Shown here in pieces: positions 1-6,218 of a stretch of DNA of 6,546 nucleotides. Position 1 is the stretch's first letter. Every line of letters begins with the position of its first letter. The stretch lies in assembly GCA_020724325.1 (NCBI GenBank), contig DYHC01000115.1:1-6546 (forward strand), written 5' to 3'. The DNA comes from Melioribacter roseus (GTDB taxonomy: Bacteria > Bacteroidota > Ignavibacteria > Ignavibacteriales > Melioribacteraceae). The notes under the pieces were generated by a model. The model made no database searches. It was given only the letters and a program-made list of their open reading frames with translations, and was not told where the DNA came from. The translations under genes were made by a program, and so were the position numbers.

Positions 1-1460
1 ATTTTAATTCGATCAGGATTAATAGAAAATATTCTTGATGCAATTGAAATAAGCTTTGCATTTACGCCCTGACCCATTTCAACAGCAGCGGTACTTATCC
101 TAACACTTCCATCGGTATAAACATGAACGAGTGCACTTGCCTGATTTAGAAATGTTGTAGTAAAAGAAATACCGAAGCAGACGGGCATAAGAGCAATACC
201 CTTTTTGTGAATCTTATTACTATTGTTAAACTCTTTCACCAGATCCAATTGAGATTGAAAATCAAATCTTCTTTCTGCCTCTATAAAGCATTTTTCAGCA
301 CGGCAATTTTCTGTTTTTTGTCCGTAGGGAAATTCGTCGCCTTCTTTCAGCAAATTTTTCTTTTGTAAATAAGAAGGAGTAACTCCCATTACTTCGGCAG
401 CTTTATGAATAGCCGATTCAATTACAAACATTGCCTGAGGAGCGCCGAAACCACGGAATGCAGTAAATGGAGGAAGGTTTGTTCTGCAGCAATATGCGGT
501 TGCTTTAACATTAGGTATAAAGTAACTATTAGTTGCGTGGAATAAAGTTCTTTCAAGAATTGCAGTTGATAAATCTGCAGATGCGCCGGCATTCTGATAA
601 TACCATGTTTGATAAGCAAGTATCTTTCCTTCTTTGGTTAGACCGATTTTATAATCGGATGAATACGGGTGACGTTTACCGGTCATCCGCATATCTTCCT
701 GTCTGGGTAAAATAATTTTTACCGGTCTGTTCAATTTTAGCGCAGCAAGTGCAGCCATAACAGCCCATGCAGTTGCCTGATCTTCCTTGCCGCCAAATCC
801 GCCGCCAAGACGCGGTACATCAACTTCTATTTTATTCATCGGAATATTAAGAACACGTGCAGCTATTTTTTGAACTGCGGTTGGACCTTGAGTTGACGAA
901 ATAATTTTTACTCCGCCGCTTTCTGCAGGAATTGCGAGCGCACCTTGCGTTTCCAAGTATAAATGTTCCTGCGAACCCGAATCCACCTTGCCGTTTATTA
1001 TGTAATCGCAATTCTGCCATGATGAATCTACATCACCAAGCGAAAATATTTTGGGAGGAATTATCAAACTTCCTTTTTCAAATGCTTCGCGCGGATCGAA
1101 TACCGGTTCTAATCTTTCATACTCAGCTTTAATTTTTTTTGAACCCTTGTGCGCTGTAACCCGATCTCGTGCTACTACCAGAGCAATTGGCTGACCGGTA
1201 TAATGAACTTCTTTACTTGCAAAAAGTTCTTCATCTAAAATTATTCCACCTATTTGATTATCGCCGGGTATATCCTTGGCAGAAACAACACAGCATACAC
1301 CGTTAATTTTTGCTGCTTCTGTAAAGTCTAACTGTAAAATTTTTCCATGTGCAATTGGTGAGTAGAATAGATATCCAAACAATGTACCTTCGGGTGCTGT
1401 CAGATCATCAACAAATTTAGATTCCCCTCTAACATGTTGAATTGAATCGTAGCTTCTCAT
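1..1460 (-). CDS. xdhB: Xanthine dehydrogenase, molybdopterin-binding large subunit (3' end outside window)
   Basis: This frame is open from an ATG at 1460 to the window edge: 486 codons, about two thirds of a usual ~750-780 residue subunit. The subunit carries the molybdenum cofactor and the substrate pocket where purines are hydroxylated. The N-terminus has the family pattern HVRGESKFVDD (residues 9-19). Cofactor motifs follow: STQGP (Q191), GGGFGGKE (219-226), AFRGFG (334-339) and EMGQG (461-465). Against bovine xanthine oxidase from memory, E226 matches Glu802, R304 (in ILERTLFH) Arg880, F338 Phe914, F433 Phe1009 and T434 Thr1010, the purine-positioning set. Aldehyde oxidases lack the Glu and Arg. 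The catalytic Glu (GVGEPP-type motif) lies beyond the window. The ATG overlaps the small-subunit stop (ATGA), with an AGAGGTG ribosome-binding site just upstream, so the two are translationally coupled. The symbol follows Rhodobacter naming; E. coli names differ. Confidence 0.95.
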   Translation of the reverse strand, partial: MRSYDSIQHVRGESKFVDDLTAPEGTLFGYLFYSPIAHGKILQLDFTEAAKINGVCCVVSAKDIPGDNQIGGIILDEELFASKEVHYTGQPIALVVARDRVTAHKGSKKIKAEYERLEPVFDPREAFEKGSLIIPPKIFSLGDVDSSWQNCDYIINGKVDSGSQEHLYLETQGALAIPAESGGVKIISSTQGPTAVQKIAARVLNIPMNKIEVDVPRLGGGFGGKEDQATAWAVMAALAALKLNRPVKIILPRQEDMRMTGKRHPYSSDYKIGLTKEGKILAYQTWYYQNAGASADLSTAILERTLFHATNSYFIPNVKATAYCCRTNLPPFTAFRGFGAPQAMFVIESAIHKAAEVMGVTPSYLQKKNLLKEGDEFPYGQKTENCRAEKCFIEAERRFDFQSQLDLVKEFNNSNKIHKKGIALMPVCFGISFTTTFLNQASALVHVYTDGSVRISTAAVEMGQGVNAKLISIASRIFSINPDRIK

Positions 1461-2884
1461 CCTATCACCTCTGCAGAATCTAAGTTCGGAAATAGTTTTA
1501 CAAAGTGGGCTTTTATTAATTGCCCCAGAAGCAAACTCTTATATTCTTTTGACCCGCGCGCATCGGATATTGGAGAAATTTCTTTCTTAGCAAGCTCAAC
1601 TGCATAACTAATCACTGAAGGGACTACACTCTTTCCCTCTAGAAACTTACTGGTTGATTTAAGAAAAAGCGGGATTGGTGCAACACCGCCGGCAGAAAGT
1701 GACGCTTTTGCAATTAATCCGTTTTGCATTTGTATTGCAATTGATGTGTTAACACTTGCAATATCCAAATAAGTTCTTCTAGAAACTTTTTCGTAACTAA
1801 AAACAAAATTCCCTTTGGGAATTGGGATCGATATTTCTTTAACTAATTCATTCTTCTTTTTATTGAGCGTTTTATAACCTAAATAAAAATCTGATAAAGG
1901 AACTCTTCTTTTTTTACTTTTATACTGCAGAAGTAGACTAGCATTAAGTGCCAGCAATATGCTTGTCATATCGCCGATCGGAGAGGCATTAACAATGTTT
2001 CCGGCAACAGTGGCTCTGTTCCTTATCGGCATAGAACCAAATAACAATAAGTAATTTTTTAGATAATGAAAATATTTCTGGATTAATGGTGAATCATTAA
2101 ACTCATTAATTGTAACGGCGCTGCCAACAAAGATTCGGTTTTGTTTTTTATAAATTGATTTCAGGTTAGGTTCTTCCGAAATAAAAATATTTTTTTCTTC
2201 GGGCAGACCTTCCCACTTTTGAACATACAGGTCTGTTCCGCCGGAAATAATATTACCATTAATGAGTTTTTGTTTTTTTTCTATGCCAATATTTTTCTGA
2301 ATCGATTTCAGTCTTTTAGGAATTTCAGCAAAGTACGTTGGAAGAAGTTTTTTATTGATAAGGAATAAAATCTGATTATCCTTAGGAAAATTATTCTCAG
2401 CCAGATAAGTTAATGTACTTTTTATCGCTCTTTTAATCCCGGCGTATCCAGTGCATCTGCAAATATTGCCATCCAGAGAGGCAACAGCATCATCTAAATT
2501 GTAATGGTTATTATTAACAAAATAATTTATAAGTGATACAATAAAGCCCGGAGTACAAAAACCGCACTGAGTTCCGCCTTCATCAATAAATTGCAGTTGA
2601 ATAAAATTCAGCTCATTATTATTTAATCCTTCAATTGAAACAACGTGCTTACCATTTATATCTGCAATTGGCAGCAAGCAAGAGTTAACAGTTTTGTACT
2701 TTACTTTACCTTTAATGAGCGAACCTAACATAACAATACACGCACCGCAATCACCCTCGCGGCACCCTTCTTTTGTACCGGTTAGTTTTTTATTGTTCCT
2801 TATAAAATCTAATAGAGTAATAGCGGGATTTATTTGAACTGAGACGAGTTCATTATTACAAAGAAATGTTATTAATTTTTCCAT
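1457..2884 (-). CDS. xdhA: Xanthine dehydrogenase small subunit, [2Fe-2S] and FAD domains
   Basis: This subunit passes electrons from the molybdenum site through two [2Fe-2S] clusters to FAD, and acts with the large subunit encoded next. The length of 475 residues fits bacterial XdhA (about 460-490). Numbering from the ATG at 2884, the plant-type ferredoxin domain has C41, C46, C49 and C69 (GCREGDCGAC). The second cluster domain has C107 and C110 (QCGFC) and C142 and C144 (ICRCTG). All eight ligands are present. The FAD domain shows SGGTDL (214-219) and IRNRATVAGN (287-296), followed by the C-terminal FAD-subunit domain from about 355. A GTG at 2890 would add two residues, but the ATG fits the family N-terminus better. 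Neither start has a strong ribosome-binding site. The stop TGA overlaps the large-subunit ATG. The upstream gene ends 79 bases before this ATG, and inverted repeats lie in that gap. CO dehydrogenase or other family oxidases are possible from this subunit alone, but the partner argues for xanthine dehydrogenase. Confidence 0.95.
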   Translation of the reverse strand: MEKLITFLCNNELVSVQINPAITLLDFIRNNKKLTGTKEGCREGDCGACIVMLGSLIKGKVKYKTVNSCLLPIADINGKHVVSIEGLNNNELNFIQLQFIDEGGTQCGFCTPGFIVSLINYFVNNNHYNLDDAVASLDGNICRCTGYAGIKRAIKSTLTYLAENNFPKDNQILFLINKKLLPTYFAEIPKRLKSIQKNIGIEKKQKLINGNIISGGTDLYVQKWEGLPEEKNIFISEEPNLKSIYKKQNRIFVGSAVTINEFNDSPLIQKYFHYLKNYLLLFGSMPIRNRATVAGNIVNASPIGDMTSILLALNASLLLQYKSKKRRVPLSDFYLGYKTLNKKKNELVKEISIPIPKGNFVFSYEKVSRRTYLDIASVNTSIAIQMQNGLIAKASLSAGGVAPIPLFLKSTSKFLEGKSVVPSVISYAVELAKKEISPISDARGSKEYKSLLLGQLIKAHFVKLFPNLDSAEVIG

Positions 2885-2894
2885 GAGCACGCCG

Positions 2895-2938
2895 TTGTAC
2901 CAAAATTAGTTTAGTACAATTTCTATGGCAAAACTAAT
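2895..2938 (-). repeat. Two interleaved inverted repeats upstream of xdhA
   Basis: Two perfect inverted repeats share the spacer between the small membrane protein and xdhA. One pairs 2905-2912 (ATTAGTTT) with 2931-2938 (AAACTAAT), 8 base pairs around an 18-base loop. The other pairs 2895-2900 (TTGTAC) with 2914-2919 (GTACAA), 6 base pairs around 13 bases. The arms alternate along the strand, so in RNA they could form a pseudoknot or two competing hairpins. The second hairpin ends 10 bases before the xdhA ATG, where a ribosome would bind. The first is followed by TTTT on the transcribed strand and could be a weak terminator. As DNA, the TTGTAC/GTACAA pair could be an operator. The repeats are seen; any function is inference, and the stems are AT-rich and weak. 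Confidence 0.4.
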
Positions 2939-2963
2939 CTATTTTTTTCAAAGAATGAATAGC

Positions 2964-3164
2964 TTAAACAATCTGCTTTCTTGTTTTAAGGAACATTATT
3001 CCTCCGAATAAAACCATAATTATTCCCCACCACAAATTGGGATGGATTTCAGAAAGCACTGTTTTTTCCGCTGGAGGATTTAATAGCAGATAGATTCCGG
3101 TTAAAAAAATTAATGAGCCAATCACAATCATAATTAACCCTACAAAATACCATATCGGTTTCAT
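2964..3164 (-). CDS. Small two-helix membrane protein coupled to the symporter
   Basis: This is a 66-residue protein with two hydrophobic segments, about residues 5-28 and 44-60. They are separated by a short polar stretch with NPPAEK (29-34) and HPNLWWG (41-47), and the tail is positively charged (KTRK, 60-63). The charge pattern favours a cytoplasmic C-terminus. I do not recognise a named family. Its ATG has a strong AAGGAG ribosome-binding site eight bases upstream, overlapping the symporter stop codon, and the genes are 11 bases apart. The two are therefore almost certainly co-translated. Small membrane partners of SSS transporters are known elsewhere (YjcH beside ActP, YhdT beside PanF, DUF4212 proteins), usually encoded upstream and with different sequences. 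A role as an accessory or stabilising subunit of the transporter is inferred from that analogy and the coupling. It ends 79 bases before xdhA. Confidence 0.85.
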   Translation of the reverse strand: MKPIWYFVGLIMIVIGSLIFLTGIYLLLNPPAEKTVLSEIHPNLWWGIIMVLFGGIMFLKTRKQIV

Positions 3165-3171
3165 TTAGAAT

Positions 3172-3177
3172 CTCCTT
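3172..3177 (-). promoter_or_regulatory. Ribosome-binding site overlapping the symporter stop codon
   Basis: The transcribed strand reads AAGGAG here, eight bases before the ATG at 3164. Its first bases are also part of the symporter TAA (3178-3176). This is the clearest Shine-Dalgarno sequence in the symporter group. It fixes the small membrane protein start and points to translational coupling with the symporter. Confidence 0.8.
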
Positions 3178-4837
3178 ACCAGAATAATAAGTTTAATACG
3201 ATCAAAAGAATAATTGAAATTGCGGCATAAAATACAGGACGTTTTACAAAAGGTAAATGAGCATCGTGTTTTTCTTCTGTTAATCCTTTAACAAGCCCAG
3301 CCAATTCTTCTTTTGGTTTTTTCTTTGTAAAGAAACTAATAAGAACAGTTAGAGCAAAACAGATTAGCCAAGCCCACCACGCACGCCAAAAGTTTGCAGC
3401 CATATCACTTTGAACCGAGGACATTGTAATTATACTTTCATTGAACCAATGAAATTTAACTCCAAGCCACATTAAAAATGAAGAAACCATTCCTACAACA
3501 AGTCCCCAGAAAGCACCGTTTGGTGTTATCCACCAGACGAACATTCCTAATAACATTGTAGCAAAGAGAGGAGCGTTAACCCAAGAAAAAATTGCTTGCA
3601 TATAATCCATTATGCTCGGAAAACTTTTTGCCCAATAAGCAGTACCAAGAGAAATAATAACTCCAACAACTGTTGAAGCACGCCCCATCCAGAGCAGATG
3701 CGAATCCGATGCGTTTTTGTTCAGAACAGATTTATAAATATCATAAGTCCATACTGTATTAAATGCGCTTATGTTTCCGGCTTGCCCGGCCATAAATCCG
3801 GCTAAAAGTGCCGTTATACCAAGTCCTACTAATCCGCTTGGATAATATCTTGCAATTAAAAGCGGTAAAGCCGAATCATAATTAACACGACCTCCGTCTT
3901 CTAAAAGTTTGAACCCGCTCCCAGGATCGTTTGAAAGTGCAATTGCAATAAGTCCGGCAAGTATTACTATAAACGGCAATGCCATTTTGAAGAATGATGC
4001 GAGTATGGGCGTCATACGTGCGGCTCTTAAATCCTTAGCAGAAAATGCCCGCTGAACAACCAGGAAGTCGGTAGTCCAATATCCGAATGATAAAACAAAT
4101 CCAAGCCCCAATACAATTCCAGCCCAATGAACAAGCATTCCGTTTTTAGATGGGTCCGATGATGTTGACCAGAGAGTATTCATCGATTCAGGTAATCTAT
4201 TTAATATTTGATCCAGACTTCCTAATTCAATTATTCCTAAAATTGAAACGAGAAACAGCCCGAACCAGATTAGGAAGAACTGAATTATCTCTGTAAAGAT
4301 TGCAGACATCAAACCGCTAAGTGTTACATAACCCATAACCGTTAGTGCACTTACCCACATACTAACATCCCAGTTCCAGCCAAGGAATGTATGAAGCACA
4401 AGAGCCATAGCATAAAGGTTGATGCCCGAAACAAGCAGCGTCATAACTGCAAAAGAAATTCCGTTTAACACGCGTGTCTTTTCATCGAATCGAAGTTTAA
4501 GGTAGCCGGGAATTGATTTTATTCTACTGCTGTAATAGAATGGCATCATATAAATGCCAAGAAAAACCATTGCTGGAATCGCGCCGATCCAGTAAAAGTG
4601 AGCTACATACATTCCGTACTTAAAAGTATTACCCGTCATGCCAAGCAATTCGAGTGCGCCAAGATTTGCAGATAAAAAAGCGAGTCCAGCAACCCACGAT
4701 GAGTTTTTTCTTCCGGCAAGAAAAAAATCTTCGCCGCTTCTCGTAAACTTTTTTAAGTACCATCCAATTCCTAATACAAATGCAAAGTAGATTAGAATTA
4801 TTATCCAATCAATTATGGTTAGTCCGATAGCTTGCAT
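3176..4837 (-). CDS. Sodium:solute symporter family (SSS/SLC5-like) transporter
   Basis: This is a 553-residue inner-membrane transporter with many hydrophobic segments, beginning at about residues 8-27 and ending with one at 534-552. A charged cytoplasmic-type loop (KKKPKEE, 505-511) precedes the last helix. SSS family marks are the early SGEDFFLAGRK (34-44), the TLSGLMSAIFTEIIQ block (172-186, a variant of the family TxxGGLxAVxxTDxxQ) and the TM8-type helix ending in TVWTYDIYK (361-369). Substrate cannot be assigned from sequence; family members carry sugars, amino acids, carboxylates, vitamins, urea and others. In the TM8 region the usual serine-rich stretch (MSSxSS type) reads MAGQAGN (349-355), so the two serines that bind sodium in vSGLT appear to be Ala350 and Gly351. 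The ATG has AAGGGA six bases upstream. The 69-residue gene ends 14 bases before it and the small membrane protein follows 11 bases after it. The neighbouring dehydrogenase hints at a purine-related substrate, but this is weak. Confidence 0.93.
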   Translation of the reverse strand: MQAIGLTIIDWIIILIYFAFVLGIGWYLKKFTRSGEDFFLAGRKNSSWVAGLAFLSANLGALELLGMTGNTFKYGMYVAHFYWIGAIPAMVFLGIYMMPFYYSSRIKSIPGYLKLRFDEKTRVLNGISFAVMTLLVSGINLYAMALVLHTFLGWNWDVSMWVSALTVMGYVTLSGLMSAIFTEIIQFFLIWFGLFLVSILGIIELGSLDQILNRLPESMNTLWSTSSDPSKNGMLVHWAGIVLGLGFVLSFGYWTTDFLVVQRAFSAKDLRAARMTPILASFFKMALPFIVILAGLIAIALSNDPGSGFKLLEDGGRVNYDSALPLLIARYYPSGLVGLGITALLAGFMAGQAGNISAFNTVWTYDIYKSVLNKNASDSHLLWMGRASTVVGVIISLGTAYWAKSFPSIMDYMQAIFSWVNAPLFATMLLGMFVWWITPNGAFWGLVVGMVSSFLMWLGVKFHWFNESIITMSSVQSDMAANFWRAWWAWLICFALTVLISFFTKKKPKEELAGLVKGLTEEKHDAHLPFVKRPVFYAAISIILLIVLNLLFW

Positions 4838-4851
4838 TGCTATTCCCTTTA

Positions 4852-5061
4852 TTAATTATCCGGATAGATTGCTTTTTGTGTTAAGATATTTTGGGGTGGA
4901 TTTTCTTTCGATCTTCTCTTTGAATTATCTGAAATGAAACTAAGACGGACTTCCGGAAACAGACCTTCCGTTACAACTTTTAATTCAAAATTCAGATCTT
5001 CATTTTGATTTGGCGAGATATTATTGACATGATCTTTTGGTTCGAGTGTTATTTTTAACAT
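4852..5061 (-). CDS. Hypothetical 69-residue protein upstream of the symporter
   Basis: This 69-residue protein is mostly polar, with no signal peptide, membrane helix or cysteine. I do not recognise it. Residues 24-44 look like two beta strands (LNFELKVVT and PEVRLSFIS) around a turn. They are followed by a basic patch (SKRRSK, 47-52) and a polar tail, so it could be one small beta domain or a remnant of a larger beta-sandwich protein. The ATG at 5061 lacks a good ribosome-binding site; only a weak AAGCGG lies upstream. It stops 14 bases before the symporter ATG, a spacing that supports a real gene in the same transcript, perhaps translated to load ribosomes for the symporter. A chance reading frame in a long leader cannot be excluded. 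Confidence 0.5.
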   Translation of the reverse strand: MLKITLEPKDHVNNISPNQNEDLNFELKVVTEGLFPEVRLSFISDNSKRRSKENPPQNILTQKAIYPDN

Positions 5062-5076
5062 TAGCCGCTTGGAATT

Positions 5077-5127
5077 AAAATTTGAAATCGGTTCTTAGGA
5101 CACGAGCAAGTTAAAGAATCAAATTTT
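5077..5127 (-). repeat. Imperfect inverted repeat in the leader of the symporter group
   Basis: AAAATTTGA (5077-5085) pairs perfectly with TCAAATTTT (5119-5127). Inside it, TTCTT (5092-5096) pairs with AAGAA (5114-5118), leaving a six-base bulge on one side and a 17-base loop. The structure sits 16 bases before the ATG of the 69-residue gene on the transcribed strand. It could be a leader hairpin or an operator, or it may be chance in AT-rich sequence. No riboswitch class is recognised. Confidence 0.3.
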
Positions 5128-5152
5128 ATTTTCCTAATACACAAATGAAAAT

Positions 5153-5184
5153 AAAAAAATTTTTTTCTTGCTATAATCAAGAAA
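5153..5184 (-). terminator. Possible intrinsic terminator after the mutarotase-like gene
   Basis: Eleven bases past the mutarotase stop, the transcribed strand has a 7-base-pair hairpin: TTTCTTG pairs with CAAGAAA (5184-5178 with 5170-5164) around a 7-base loop. After four A residues comes a run of seven T (5159-5153). The stem is weak (two G-C pairs) and the T run is offset from it, so termination may be partial. It is the best candidate boundary between the upstream genes and the symporter/dehydrogenase group. Confidence 0.4.
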
Positions 5185-5195
5185 TATTTTACTAA

Positions 5196-6152
5196 TCAAA
5201 TTTCATTAACAATCATAAACTCAATTTTCCATTCACTTTTTTGAAGTGGATGTATAATTCCACATTTATTATTTTCAATTGCCTCTGCAAGGGAATTGGA
5301 ACACGAATTTGTTGGTTCCAGCGAAATTGTAAAATGCTTATTGGAGTTATCTTCGGGCCAGCCGCCGTAACAAAGCCAGATTCCCAGATAAGGAATTTCT
5401 ACACTATCGTAACTAATCATAAACGATTCACGGTTTTTTGTTTTATGAAATGCTGCCCAGACGGGTTCATTAAGCTTGCCGGAAAATAATTTAACTGCCT
5501 TGTTGAAATTTTTATTCGGGATTTTTGAATAATCATTATTTTCATCAAGTAAAGGCCAGCTTAAAGAGTCGCCTTTTTTCCCAAGCGAAACATCGTTTGC
5601 CCAGTAAAGAAAAACTTTTTGAATTTCATCGGTTAAGTAAATTTCGTCTCCTTCATCAATATTAAAAAGAGGATGTGCCGCCCATACATATGGTAATGGT
5701 TCCTCTTCATTGTTTTCTACCAGATAGTCAATTACAAATCGGTTTTCTTCCAGACGTACTTTTTTAGTAAATGAATAATCCCAGTTTATTCCTTTAGCCG
5801 TACGGATTAATGTTTCATCTTCAGATATTTGATACCGCCAGGGCTTAGACCATAACTGACCGTGATCTGGGAATGATATTTTTGAACCGAGTTTGGTTTG
5901 TATATTACACGCTTCTACTGTTGGAAAACATTCAACAAAACCACTTACATCATAATTTCTGAAAGGAGCGCCATGGAAAGCTTTTTTGTAACCTTTCTCT
6001 TTGTTTTGCGGATCCAGTAGAAAATTAGTTCCTGTTTTTCTATTGATGAACTTGATCATCTTTCCGCCGATTTGAGGAAGAAATACAACTTTAATAAAAT
6101 CGTTTTCGAGTGAGATGTGCTCTAAATTATTCTCTTCGTAAATCTTAAGCAT
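5196..6152 (-). CDS. Galactose mutarotase-like (aldose 1-epimerase fold) protein
   Basis: This 318-residue protein matches the length and motif order of the galactose mutarotase-like beta-sandwich family. Members interconvert alpha and beta anomers of sugars, or bind and modify related carbohydrates, usually in the cytoplasm. No signal peptide is seen. Numbering from the ATG at 6152, family-like marks are an N-terminal LPQIGGKMIKF (25-35), GFVECFPT (71-78), PDHGQLW (95-101), WAAHPLF (157-163) and ISLEPT (276-281). H160 and E279 are the likely catalytic acid/base pair, and H97 is a likely substrate contact. The sugar cannot be named. A TTG at 6164 would add four residues, but that codon lies across the GGAGG ribosome-binding site, so the ATG is preferred. 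The peptidase fragment ends 66 bases upstream, so the two may share a transcript. Ordinary GalM is possible, but a divergent mutarotase-like subfamily is more likely because the usual GalM motifs are only partly matched. Confidence 0.85.
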   Translation of the reverse strand: MLKIYEENNLEHISLENDFIKVVFLPQIGGKMIKFINRKTGTNFLLDPQNKEKGYKKAFHGAPFRNYDVSGFVECFPTVEACNIQTKLGSKISFPDHGQLWSKPWRYQISEDETLIRTAKGINWDYSFTKKVRLEENRFVIDYLVENNEEEPLPYVWAAHPLFNIDEGDEIYLTDEIQKVFLYWANDVSLGKKGDSLSWPLLDENNDYSKIPNKNFNKAVKLFSGKLNEPVWAAFHKTKNRESFMISYDSVEIPYLGIWLCYGGWPEDNSNKHFTISLEPTNSCSNSLAEAIENNKCGIIHPLQKSEWKIEFMIVNEI

Positions 6153-6156
6153 AAAC

Positions 6157-6161
6157 CCTCC
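6157..6161 (-). promoter_or_regulatory. Ribosome-binding site deciding the mutarotase start
   Basis: GGAGG, within GGGAGGG on the transcribed strand, ends four bases before the ATG at 6152. The alternative TTG start at 6164 lies upstream of this site and would place it inside the coding region, so the ATG is the better call. Confidence 0.7.
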
Positions 6162-6218
6162 CAACCTATCGATAATAATGGCTTGTATTAGTTATTTATG
6201 TTAACGCCTTTAAATAAA

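Noticed and set aside
533..1132. Short plus-strand reading frames at 533-715 and 932-1132, and a minus-strand frame at 422-619
   Set aside because: All lie within the molybdopterin subunit gene in other frames. That frame shows continuous family motifs, while these show none.
2929..2952. Bacteroidota-type promoter before xdhA (TAGTTTTG at 2936-2929, TTTG at 2952-2949)
   Set aside because: The -7-like element matches TAnnTTTG, but the spacer to the upstream TTTG is 12 bases rather than the expected 19-21. A sigma70-type reading gives only a poor -10, so the match is probably chance in AT-rich sequence.
5241..5489. Plus-strand reading frame of 82 codons
   Set aside because: It is antisense to the mutarotase-like gene, has no recognisable domain, and lies over conserved motifs of that gene.
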